From NCBI RefSeq assembly GCF_049446155.1, contig NZ_JBMSEE010000002.1, positions 186,001 to 250,000 of the forward strand: a stretch of DNA of 64,000 nt, given 5' to 3'. The first letter of the stretch is position 1. Each line of letters starts with the position of its first letter. The notes beneath the pieces are model-generated. The model was not told the DNA's origin, made no database searches, and saw only the letters and a list, made by a program, of their open reading frames with translations. Of this stretch, positions 54,738-62,721 are shown piece after piece. Source of the DNA: Rivibacter sp049446155. Lineage in GTDB: Bacteria > Pseudomonadota > Gammaproteobacteria > Burkholderiales > Burkholderiaceae_C. The translations under genes and the position numbers were made by a program.

Positions 54738-55472
54738 ATGTTCCAAGTGCGTCGAGACATGGCCTTGCAGGCGATGCTGCGCAGAGCCGAGCTTGCGGCC
54801 TGCATTGAACGGCACGCGCCTCGCGAGGGTGTGTTCCGCACCGCTGTGCCACGGCTGACCGTCGTGCGCACGCATGGCGCCGACAACCCGGTGCATGACG
54901 TTGATGAGCCCTGCCTTTGCACGCTCGCTTCAGCCGGCCGGCGGCTGCCTTGGGGGGACGAGATCCATGTGGACGACCCGAGCACCTACCTCATGGTGTC
55001 GCAGCATCTTCCCGTGTCCGGCCCCGTGGTCGACGCGTCCGCGCAGCGCCTCTATCTCTCCCTCACGCTGGCCTATGCCACCGAGGAGCTGTCGTCCTTG
55101 ATGCTCGGGATGGACATCGACCGTGTCGCGAGCCGGCAGGGCACGCCGCAAGCCGTTATCGCTGCCGACGTCCAACCCGATCTTCTGGACGCGATGCTGC
55201 GCCTCGCGCGGCTTCTGGACAGCCCGCAGGACATCGACGCGCTCGCCCCGCTGGTCACTCGCGAGATCTTGTACCGCCTGCTCACCGGCCCCTGTGGCGC
55301 GCAACTTGCACAGATGACTCTGGCGAACGGTGCCGGCCGTCCCTGCGAATCCGTCTCGCGGTCGCGACCGCCATGAGCCCGCTTCACGCCTCGTCGCACC
55401 GCATCGTTCCGATTGCCAAAAGCTGCAGGTTGATCGCCCCATCTGACCGCCGGTCACATACGCCGGCCACAC
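54738..55472 (+). pseudogene. Decayed AraC-family regulator
   Basis: The N-terminal AraC_N-type domain is intact from 54738 (a 212-residue frame to 55376), aligning with the intact AraC protein that follows (DLLDAMLRLARLLDSPQDIDALAPLVTREILYRLL corresponds to its MRLLDAPEDASTLAPLAARELVYRIL). After LAQMTLANG the frame ends and the helix-turn-helix region is missing. A different frame at about 55367 reads TAMSPLHA, the remnant of the conserved TAMSPLQ motif, so about 75 residues appear deleted. It is probably non-functional in DNA binding. Confidence 0.7.
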
Positions 55473-55489
55473 TGACCTAATGTCGAACC

Positions 55490-56455
55490 ATGGCTAGTCA
55501 AGACATCGCTCCCACCATCGCGGCGCAGCGTTTTTCCGCGGTACCGAACCTCCCGCCCGCTGACCCCGGCCGGGTTCGGGAACTGGCTGCTCTGGTGGCT
55601 CGGCATGCATCACTGGAGGGAACTTGTCCCACTGCGATTCCTCGGTTGCATGCGATCAAGCTATCTGCACCCAGCGAGGAGTTGGTTCACGCATTGCATC
55701 CGCCGGCGATTTGCGTCATCGCGCAGGGTGCCAAGCGAGTCATGCTGCGCGACGAGGTGTACAGCTACGATGCGTCTCGGTTCCTTGTCTTCACGACCGA
55801 CCTGCCAATCAGTGCTCAGGTCACGCACGCGAAGTTCAACGAGCCTTACCTCTGCTTCCGCCTTGACCTCGATCCGACGGAAGTCTCTGAACTGGTGTTG
55901 CAGCTGGGCGCGCCGCTGGCACGTCGTTGCGGCACTTCTCGGGGTCTCTTCCTGAGCGACGTCACGGATGGCATGCTCGACGCCGCTATCCGGCTCATGC
56001 GCTTGCTCGATGCTCCGGAAGATGCATCGACGCTGGCCCCGCTGGCGGCTCGTGAGCTCGTGTATCGGATTCTGCGCAGCGAGCAGGGCGAGCGCCTGGC
56101 GCAAGTCGCACGCGCTGACAGCCATGGGAAGCGAGTCATGCGGGCCGTCTCGTGGCTCAAGTCCAACTTCGCCGAGTCGCTGAAGATCGACGACCTTGCG
56201 CGCGAGTGCTGCATGAGCACGTCGTCGCTGCACCATCACTTTCGTGCCGTCACCGCGATGAGCCCACTGCAATTCCAGAAGCAGCTGCGCCTTCAAGAGG
56301 CGCGTCGCCTGCTTCTCAGCGAAGGCATGGAAGTTTCGAAGGCCGGCTACACCGTCGGCTACGAGAGTGCCTCGCAGTTCAGCCGCGAGTACAGCAGGCT
56401 CTTTGGCGTGCCACCGTCGAAAGACGCATCGCGTCTTCGCGATGCTGTCGTGTGA
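55490..56455 (+). CDS. AraC-family transcription regulator
   Basis: A 321-residue regulator with an AraC_N domain (residues ~50-200; IPRLHAIKLSAPSEELVHALHPPAICVIAQGAKRV) and two C-terminal helix-turn-helix motifs (IDDLARECCMSTSSLHHHFRAVTAMSPLQ and SKAGYTVGYESASQFSREYSRLFG). This type commonly controls nearby oxidoreductase genes and responds to aldehydes or similar electrophiles. The convergent SDR (56513) is 58 bases away. Confidence 0.9.
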   Translation: MASQDIAPTIAAQRFSAVPNLPPADPGRVRELAALVARHASLEGTCPTAIPRLHAIKLSAPSEELVHALHPPAICVIAQGAKRVMLRDEVYSYDASRFLVFTTDLPISAQVTHAKFNEPYLCFRLDLDPTEVSELVLQLGAPLARRCGTSRGLFLSDVTDGMLDAAIRLMRLLDAPEDASTLAPLAARELVYRILRSEQGERLAQVARADSHGKRVMRAVSWLKSNFAESLKIDDLARECCMSTSSLHHHFRAVTAMSPLQFQKQLRLQEARRLLLSEGMEVSKAGYTVGYESASQFSREYSRLFGVPPSKDASRLRDAVV

Positions 56456-56466
56456 GCGGGACGCAC

Positions 56467-56492
56467 GGCGGACGACTCGAGAGTCGTCCGCC
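56467..56492. terminator. Palindromic terminator between AraC and SDR genes
   Basis: A perfect 12-base stem, GGCGGACGACTC pairing with GAGTCGTCCGCC over a GA loop. It lies 12 bases past the AraC stop and 20 bases from the end of the convergent SDR, so it could serve both. There is only a TT on the plus-strand side. Confidence 0.65.
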
Positions 56493-56512
56493 TTGATCGG
56501 CCCGTCCGAGCC

Positions 56513-57349
56513 TTAGTAGTCACCGTCCGTCGTCACCGACAGGGCAGCGAAGGCGTCCACTTCGGCACGCCGGCGTTCGAAGGTGCTGTTGGCGAAGCCC
56601 ACCGCGTCCGTTCCGGCAACGAAGTGCAACGGAGGTTCGGCCATGGCGGACAGCTCGACGATCACGCGTCCGAGCTTGACGGGGTCACCAGGCTGCTTGT
56701 GGTTGTAAGCCTCGTAGGTCGACCGCGAGTGGCTGGACGATTCGGCGTAGTCGGCGATCTGGCGGGAGCCATACTGAACGGACTTCTTGTCGAGGAAGTC
56801 GGTACGAAAGAAGCCGGGCTCCACGATGGTGACGTTGATGCCGAACGACGCGACCTCCATGGCCAAGGATTCAGAGAAGCCCTCCACGGCGAACTTCGCA
56901 GCGCAGTAGATCGATGCGCCGTCGAAGCCCATGAAGCCGCCCACGGAGGACAGGTTCAGGATGTGTCCGCGGCGCTGTCGACGCATCACCGGCAGAACCG
57001 CGCGGGTCACGTGCATCAGGCCGAAGACGTTGGTCTGGAACTGGCGCTCGACGTCCTCCGAAGCGATCTCTTCGAACAGCCCGAGCTGCCCGTAGCCGGC
57101 GTTGTTGACCAGCACGTCGATGCTGCCGAAGCGCTCCCGGGCGGCCTCCACGGCGCGGACGGCGTCTCGCTCGCGCGTCGCATCAAGCGGCAGGCAGATC
57201 ACCTGATCGCCATAGGCACCATAGATTTGCTGGAGCTGCTCGGCGTTGCGACCGGTCGCGACAACCCGGTCACCGGCCGTCAGCGCCGCCTTTGCGATCT
57301 GCTCGCCGATGCCGCGACCAGTCCCCGTGATGAACCAGACCTTGCTCAT
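56513..57349 (-). CDS. Short-chain dehydrogenase/reductase
   Basis: A 278-residue SDR with FITGTGRGIGEQIAKAAL, NAGYGQ, SSVGG, the catalytic YCAAK, and FRTDFLDKKS. It resembles members annotated as oxidoreductases that act on ketones or aldehydes. The ATG at 57349 is preferred because GGAG lies six bases before it; a GTG at 57361 is in frame. Two AraC genes flank it, one at each side. Confidence 0.87.
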   Translation of the reverse strand: MSKVWFITGTGRGIGEQIAKAALTAGDRVVATGRNAEQLQQIYGAYGDQVICLPLDATRERDAVRAVEAARERFGSIDVLVNNAGYGQLGLFEEIASEDVERQFQTNVFGLMHVTRAVLPVMRRQRRGHILNLSSVGGFMGFDGASIYCAAKFAVEGFSESLAMEVASFGINVTIVEPGFFRTDFLDKKSVQYGSRQIADYAESSSHSRSTYEAYNHKQPGDPVKLGRVIVELSAMAEPPLHFVAGTDAVGFANSTFERRRAEVDAFAALSVTTDGDY

Positions 57350-57615
57350 GTGAGTCTCCACGTTGCGGCGCGCATGTCACGCCGGTTGAACATGAACTCA
57401 TCGTAGGAACAGGACGGCGCCGGCTCGTGCTCGTTCCTGGAGAGCTCTTGCCCAAATCGCCAACGCAGTTCGGCTGATCAGGCAAGACTCGCGCTGGGAT
57501 CGGCCAGGCCCTGCGGGGCTTCCTCCCTAGACTCACCTACAAGCCGCTGGCGCAAGGGCGTATCGAGCGCCACCCCAGACCACACCACAAGAGACCACTG
57601 CAGGACGGTGACCCC

Positions 57616-58521
57616 ATGGACGATGGACTTAGCACCGCAGAGGCGCTGGACGAGCGTGTCCCCGGAGACCTGATCGCGACCAGCAAGGGCAGCCCATGGC
57701 GAGATCTCTTCGTCCAGATGTTCACGCGACGCTCGGTCCAGGACAGCCTGCTCATCCCCGCCGTGCCGGAGCCGCTCATCGTCTGGGTGGTTTCCGGCGC
57801 TGCACGCGTCGAGGAACGGGAGCTGGGAGGCGAGTGGATGGCCAACGAGGTTCGCGAAGGCGACTTCTTCCTCCAGACATCGCCGCGGCCTTGCGAGCTC
57901 AGGTGGCGCACGCTGACGCAGGAGCCCTTCCGCGTGATGCACGTGTACTTCGGCCTTCCGCTGATGCGTCGTGCCGGCATCGACGTGCACGGGTCGGACG
58001 CACAGCCACCTCGCCTGAGGGAGGTTTCCGGAGGGACGGACGCGATCATCACGGGCCAGATGAGCATTCTTCGCGATGAGCTGCTTGAACGCCGAGCACC
58101 CAGCACGATGCTCGTTCAAGGCCTGGCAAGCAGCTTGGCGGTTCATCTGGTCAGAAGCTATGCCAGCGACAGCCAGGAGCAGCGCGCGCCGCATGGCGGC
58201 CTTCCGGCTTTCAAGATCCATCGCGTGCTCGCGGCGATGCAAGAACATATCGACCAAGAGCTGGACCTCAGCCGCCTTGCCCGAGCAGTGCAGCTGAGCG
58301 ACTCGCACTTCTCTCGATCATTCAAGAAGAGCACCGGGTTCTCTCCTTCCCAGTACCTCACCAGGCTGCGGATGGAGCGCGCGCGGCGCCTCCTGCGCGA
58401 GACGCAGTTGCCTGTCGTGGAGATCGGTCTGGAAGTCGGATACGCCAGCCCGAGCCACTTCGCCCAGGTCTTTCGCAAGGAAGTGGGCGTGCTCCCCAGC
58501 GATTACCGCAACACCCGTTGA
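57616..58521 (+). CDS. AraC-family regulator with cupin-like sensor domain
   Basis: A 301-residue regulator. The N-terminal half (PLIVWVVSGAARVEERELGGEWMANEVREGDFFLQTSPRPCELRW) matches the cupin_6-type AraC ligand-binding domain, and the C-terminal two helix-turn-helix motifs are DLSRLARAVQLSDSHFSRSFKKSTGFSPSQYL and LPVVEIGLEVGYASPSHFAQVFRKEVG. It lies between SDR genes with a 266-base gap upstream, and precedes an SDR on its strand by 157 bases. Confidence 0.88.
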   Translation: MDDGLSTAEALDERVPGDLIATSKGSPWRDLFVQMFTRRSVQDSLLIPAVPEPLIVWVVSGAARVEERELGGEWMANEVREGDFFLQTSPRPCELRWRTLTQEPFRVMHVYFGLPLMRRAGIDVHGSDAQPPRLREVSGGTDAIITGQMSILRDELLERRAPSTMLVQGLASSLAVHLVRSYASDSQEQRAPHGGLPAFKIHRVLAAMQEHIDQELDLSRLARAVQLSDSHFSRSFKKSTGFSPSQYLTRLRMERARRLLRETQLPVVEIGLEVGYASPSHFAQVFRKEVGVLPSDYRNTR

Positions 58522-58678
58522 GCAAGCCGCGTAGCCGACAGCAAAACTTCGATATCGGGAGCAAATCCGCAAGCGACCGAGCAGACGCCGATGAGAACCA
58601 TGACACCCGTGGCAGCGACAGGACTCTTCCGAGCTGCAACTGCCGCGCAATCCAACTCAACTCCCTGAAGGAACTGTC

Positions 58679-59425
58679 ATGGAACTCAATGGAAAGATCG
58701 CTCTGGTCACCGGTGCCTCGAGTGGCATTGGCGCAGCAACGGCGCTGAAGCTGGCCGCCGCAGGCGCGAAGGTCGGTCTGGCGGCCCGCCGCATCGACCG
58801 CCTCAACCAACTGGTCGACCAGATCAAGACCGCCGGAGGCGATGCCATCGCCATCAAAATGGACGTCGTCGATCAGGCGTCCGTGGAGGCTGGCGTCTCG
58901 AAGCTCGTTCAGACCTACGGTGGCCTGGACATCGTGTTCAACAATGCCGGCCTGATGCCCATTTCGGACGTCGAGACCCTCAAGGTTGACGAGTGGCACC
59001 GCATGGTGGACGTCAACGTCAAGGGCCTGATGAACAGCACCGCTGCGACGCTGCCCCACCTCATCAAGCGCGGCTGCGGCCACATCGTCAATACCTCTTC
59101 CATCGCAGGTCGCAAGGTGTTCCCGGGCCTGGCGGTCTACTGCGCCACCAAGCACGCTGTCACCGCCTTCACCGAAGGTCTGCGCCTCGAGGTCGGCAAG
59201 AAGCACAACATTCGCGTGACGAGCATCCAGCCGGGCGCAGTCGCGACGGAGCTGTTCAACCACATCTCCGACAAGGGCTATCGCGACCAGATGGAAGGCC
59301 TGCGCGAGCAGATGTCCTTCCTGAGCGGCGACAACATCGCCGACACGGTGCTGTTCGCGCTGCAGGCGCCGGCGCATGTGGACGTCGCTGAGCTGTTCGT
59401 TCTTCCGACCGACCAACCCTGGTAA
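58679..59425 (+). CDS. Short-chain dehydrogenase/reductase (clavulanate-dehydrogenase-like)
   Basis: A 248-residue SDR with ALVTGASSGIGAATALKLAAAGAKVGLAARR, NAGLMP, the YCATK active site, and SIQPGAVATELFNHI. The length and VDVAELFVLPTDQPW ending match proteins annotated as NADP-dependent serine or clavulanate-like dehydrogenases. AAGGAA precedes the ATG by seven bases. Downstream is a hairpin, then a flavin reductase. Confidence 0.87.
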   Translation: MELNGKIALVTGASSGIGAATALKLAAAGAKVGLAARRIDRLNQLVDQIKTAGGDAIAIKMDVVDQASVEAGVSKLVQTYGGLDIVFNNAGLMPISDVETLKVDEWHRMVDVNVKGLMNSTAATLPHLIKRGCGHIVNTSSIAGRKVFPGLAVYCATKHAVTAFTEGLRLEVGKKHNIRVTSIQPGAVATELFNHISDKGYRDQMEGLREQMSFLSGDNIADTVLFALQAPAHVDVAELFVLPTDQPW

Positions 59426-59432
59426 TGGCAGG

Positions 59433-59457
59433 GCGGTGCCGTGGTTCACGGCACCGC
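59433..59457 (+). terminator. Hairpin terminator after SDR
   Basis: GCGGTGCCGTG (59433-59443) pairs perfectly with CACGGCACCGC (59447-59457) with a GTT loop, eight bases after the SDR stop. No T-run follows, so it may be a weak terminator or a partial barrier. Confidence 0.55.
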
Positions 59458-59520
59458 CGCATGCCGCGGTAGCGGCAAGCCGTCTTCCAGTACTTCGAGG
59501 CCGAGAACGTCGGCCGCATC

Positions 59521-60078
59521 ATGAAGCTCATCACCAAAGCCGATCACGACCTCAGCGAGGTTCGTCGCATCCTGGAGCCCGGCCCGGTCGTCCTCGTGAC
59601 CTCGAGCCACAAGGGCGAGCGAAACATCATGACCGTGGGCTGGCACATGATGTTGGGTTTCACCCCGGCTCTGTTCGGCTGCTACATCTGGCCCGGCAAC
59701 CACAGCTACGAGCTGATTCGCAAGAGCCGGCAGTGCGTCATCAACGTGCCGACGCGCGCGCTGCTCGACCAGGTGGTCGGCGTCGGCAATACCACGGGCA
59801 AGGACTTCGACAAGTTCGAGCACTTCGGCTTGACGGTCGAGCCGGCGCATCACGTCGAGGCACCCCTCATCGGGGAGGTATACGCCAGCTTCGAGTGCCG
59901 GTTGCACGACGGCAGCAAGGTGGGCGCCTACAACCTGTTCATCTGGGAAGTCGTGAAGGCACACGTTGCGCTGGAGCCCGCGCATCCCGAGACCGTCCAC
60001 TACCTCGGTCGAGGCGAGTTCATGGTCGCGGGAAAGATCGTGAACTGCCGGCACAGGTTCAAGCCGCAGAATCTATGA
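59521..60078 (+). CDS. Flavin reductase family protein (FMN-binding split barrel)
   Basis: A 185-residue protein with the split-barrel fold: VLVTSSHKGERNIMTVGWHMMLGFTPALFGCYIWPGNHSYELIRKSRQCVINVPTRAL and IGEVYASFECRLHDGSKVGAYNLFIWEV. Members use FMN and NAD(P)H and reduce flavin for a partner monooxygenase or act on small quinones. The start at 59521 follows CGGCCGCATC with a poor ribosome site. It is convergent with the WrbA gene. Confidence 0.85.
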   Translation: MKLITKADHDLSEVRRILEPGPVVLVTSSHKGERNIMTVGWHMMLGFTPALFGCYIWPGNHSYELIRKSRQCVINVPTRALLDQVVGVGNTTGKDFDKFEHFGLTVEPAHHVEAPLIGEVYASFECRLHDGSKVGAYNLFIWEVVKAHVALEPAHPETVHYLGRGEFMVAGKIVNCRHRFKPQNL

Positions 60079-60120
60079 GGTGACAGCAGCGGGCCCCGCT
60101 TCGGACAGGCCTCGAACGAC

Positions 60121-60723
60121 TCAGCCGAACAGCCTGACAGCCGTCTTGGCAACGAGCTCCCCTTGGTGCCGAGCACCTGCGAGATCGATCTCGGTCGGCT
60201 GACGTGAGCCGTCTCCCGCGGCGATCGTCGAGGCGCCGTAAGGTGAGCCACCCACGATCTCCGTCACGCTCATCTGACCGGCATGGCTATAGGGCAGACC
60301 GACGATGATCATGCCGAAGTGAAGCAGGTTGGCGATGACGGAGAACAGGGTTTGCTCCTGACCGCCATGCTGGGTCGCCGTCGAGGTGAAGGCGGCCCCT
60401 ACCTTGCCATTGAATGCACCGCGTGCCCACAGTCCACCGGTCTGATCCAGAAACGCTGCCATCTGGGACGACATGCGACCGTATCGGGTGGGTGTGCCGA
60501 CCACGATGGCGTGGTACTGCTCCAAGTCGGCCACGGTGGCCACCGGCGCGGACTGTTCCAGCTTGAAGTGGGCGTTCTTGGCCACCTGCTCAGGCACAGT
60601 CTCCGGCACGCGCTTGATGTCGACCACCGAGGCACCGCCTGCGCGAGCCCCCTCGGCGACAGCGTTCGCCAGCTGTTCAACGTGCCCGTAGGACGAGTAA
60701 TAAAGAACCAGAATCTTGGCCAT
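60121..60723 (-). CDS. wrbA: NAD(P)H:quinone oxidoreductase WrbA
   Basis: A 200-residue flavodoxin-like enzyme. FMN binding is seen in ILVLYYSSYGHVEQLA, and the family motifs GTPTRYGRMSSQMAAFLDQTGGLW, TSTATQHGGQEQTLFS and VGGSPYGASTIAAGDGSRQPTE are all present. It performs two-electron reduction of quinones, preventing semiquinone radicals. It is 34 bases from the following LuxR gene on the same strand. Confidence 0.95.
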   Translation of the reverse strand: MAKILVLYYSSYGHVEQLANAVAEGARAGGASVVDIKRVPETVPEQVAKNAHFKLEQSAPVATVADLEQYHAIVVGTPTRYGRMSSQMAAFLDQTGGLWARGAFNGKVGAAFTSTATQHGGQEQTLFSVIANLLHFGMIIVGLPYSHAGQMSVTEIVGGSPYGASTIAAGDGSRQPTEIDLAGARHQGELVAKTAVRLFG

Positions 60724-60757
60724 GCGGCCCTCCTCGAGGTTGCGACGGAATGCCGCG

Positions 60758-61510
60758 TTAAAGAATGTGGCGATTGAAGACGGACGCGTCTGCGAGCGGC
60801 TGGCGACCGCGGGTCAACGCAGGCGCTGCGGGCCAGCCGCAGACCTCGGTCATCACTCTCTCGTCGCCTGGCCAGGCGTTGGTCTCGATGTCCGTGCCCG
60901 ACGACACCAGGATGCCCCGCCTCGTGGCCACCGCAACGGCTTGGGTTCGGTTGTTCGTGCCCAGCTTGGAGAAGATGGATCGCGTGTGGGTCTTCACCGT
61001 GCCGTCCGATATTCCGAGCGACCGCGCAATCTCCTTGTTCGACATCCCTCGAGACAACAGTTCAAGCAAGGCGACTTCTCGTGTCGTGATGCCGGGCGAG
61101 CCCACGTGCTCCGCCATCACCGCCGCTACCGAAGGCGTGATGTGGCGACGCCCCGACCCGACGCGGTGAACGGCATGGTGCAGTTCCTCGGCATTCACCG
61201 ACAGCATCAGCAGACCTCGCGCGCCGGACTTGATCAGCGTGCGCGCAGCCTGATCGCCGAAGGACGGCGCCACCACGATCACGCGCGGAACGTCGCTGTC
61301 CGAGCCTGAGTCGAGAAGCTCCAGTGCGATGCCATGGCTGACCACCAGGACATGGATCCCGCTGTGATCGAACTGCCATGACTCGGTGCGCTGCACTTGC
61401 GGCACCAGTTCAAGGTCCTGCCTGGCCGAAAGCATGGCCGTGAGGCCGGCCCTGATGACTTCCGACTCGTGCAGTACGGCCGCCTTGAGGCGCTTGGGCA
61501 GTTGCAGCAT
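60758..61510 (-). CDS. LuxR-family regulator with degenerate receiver domain
   Basis: A 250-residue protein with an N-terminal receiver-like domain and a C-terminal LuxR helix-turn-helix (ITTREVALLELLSRGMSNKEIARSLGISDGTVKTHTRSIFSKLG). The acidic pair at the beginning of a normal receiver is replaced by LHES, and the phosphoacceptor Asp lies where HVLVVSHGIA is found, so the Asp appears to be absent. A lysine in LIKSGARG remains. It therefore may act without phosphorylation. It is in the same orientation as a normal response regulator and a sensor kinase upstream. Confidence 0.82.
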   Translation of the reverse strand: MLQLPKRLKAAVLHESEVIRAGLTAMLSARQDLELVPQVQRTESWQFDHSGIHVLVVSHGIALELLDSGSDSDVPRVIVVAPSFGDQAARTLIKSGARGLLMLSVNAEELHHAVHRVGSGRRHITPSVAAVMAEHVGSPGITTREVALLELLSRGMSNKEIARSLGISDGTVKTHTRSIFSKLGTNNRTQAVAVATRRGILVSSGTDIETNAWPGDERVMTEVCGWPAAPALTRGRQPLADASVFNRHIL

Positions 61511-61636
61511 TCCCGACTCCTCGCTCGGCCACGACGGCGCGTTGGGGATGTCGAGAGTGTCCGAGCGGGTGGTGGCGTTGCCAACGACGCCATCGGGGTG
61601 CAGATGAACAACCCGAATGGGGGGGGCAGGTCGTGC

Positions 61637-62299
61637 CTACAGGTACAGGACGCCTCGTTGAACCGCGATGGCGACGGCATGCGCTCTGTCCGCGGCGCCG
61701 AGCTTGCCGAACGCATTCGACATATGTCCCTTCACCGTCTGCTCGGAGATGGCGAGTTCACGGGCAATCTGCTTGTTGGAGCTACCGGCCGCGGCGAGTT
61801 TGAGCACCGCGACTTCGCGTTCTGACAGATGCGGCGCGTCGACATGGGCCGCAATCTCGGCGGCAATGTCGGCCGTGATGTAGCGCTTGCCCGCATGCAC
61901 GGCGCGAATCGCTTCGATCAGCTCCATCTCCAGGCTGCTCTTCAGCAGAAATCCACAAGCGCCGCTCTTCAGTGCTTGCACCGCGAGCACATCCCCGCGA
62001 TAGGTCGTCAGCACGATGAGCCGGGCGTCGGGCCTGAGGCCGCGAATCTCCCGAAGCACTTCGATCCCGTTGCGATCGGGCAAGTTGACATCCACCACGG
62101 TGATGTCCGGTTCATGACGGCGGTACAGCTCGATGGCCTCGGCGGCCGTACGGGCACCGCCGACGAAGCGCAGGTCGGGCGCCGCCTTCACCACGGCTTC
62201 GATGCCGCCGAGGATCAGGCTGTGGTCGTCAACAGCCAATATCGAGATCGCTGGAGAGGCCGCTTGGCAGGGCCTGTCGGCCCCCAGAAAGTCATGCAT
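61637..62299 (-). CDS. NarL/FixJ-type response regulator
   Basis: A 220-residue regulator with a receiver domain holding ILAVDDHSLI (acidic pair), the phosphorylatable Asp in ITVVDVNLPDRNG and the Lys in ALKSGACGFLLKSS, and a LuxR helix-turn-helix (LSEREVAVLKLAAAGSSNKQIARELAISEQTVKGHMSNAFGKLG). The ATG at 62299 is preferred; an upstream ATG at 62377 would overlap the start of the DoxX-like gene. It pairs with the kinase on the same strand. Confidence 0.88.
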   Translation of the reverse strand: MHDFLGADRPCQAASPAISILAVDDHSLILGGIEAVVKAAPDLRFVGGARTAAEAIELYRRHEPDITVVDVNLPDRNGIEVLREIRGLRPDARLIVLTTYRGDVLAVQALKSGACGFLLKSSLEMELIEAIRAVHAGKRYITADIAAEIAAHVDAPHLSEREVAVLKLAAAGSSNKQIARELAISEQTVKGHMSNAFGKLGAADRAHAVAIAVQRGVLYL

Positions 62300-62355
62300 G
62301 GCACTGTTCAAGGTTGTATATGCGCGCCTCGATGAGGCACCCCACACTGTGACGC

Positions 62356-62721
62356 ATGGGGTGGTCTGATTCAGCACATGTCGGGCGGCGCGCCGATCTT
62401 GGCTTGCTTGCGCTGCGGGCGGTGCTTGCCGGCGCGCAGCTGTGGTCTGCCAGCCATTGGAACGGGCAGCACCTGCTGTGCGCGATGGCGGGTCTGTCGG
62501 TGTTGATGATCGCGGCCGGTCTCGCCAACACGGCAGGCTGCCTGACCGGTGCGTTCACGATGTTGTTGGCGGAATTCATGGAGCTCGTTCCCATCCACGC
62601 TGCCGGTTTCCTCGCGTTCGCCTTGATCGTCCTGTCGATACTCGGGCCGGGCCGCTATTCCGCCGATGCTCGTTGGCTCGGGCGAAGACGGGTTGTCGTG
62701 TCGGTGCGCAGGCGCCGTTGA
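62356..62721 (+). CDS. Small DoxX-like membrane protein
   Basis: A 121-residue protein with three or four hydrophobic segments (LGLLALRAVLAGAQLW, LLCAMAGLSVLMIAAGLANTAGCL, AFTMLLAEFMELVPI, GFLAFALIVLSILGPG). The end LGPGRYSADARWLGRRRVVV resembles the DoxX C-terminus. It starts divergently from the response regulator gene and its 3' end overlaps the sensor kinase by 67 bases. I am unsure of the exact start. Confidence 0.6.
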   Translation: MGWSDSAHVGRRADLGLLALRAVLAGAQLWSASHWNGQHLLCAMAGLSVLMIAAGLANTAGCLTGAFTMLLAEFMELVPIHAAGFLAFALIVLSILGPGRYSADARWLGRRRVVVSVRRRR

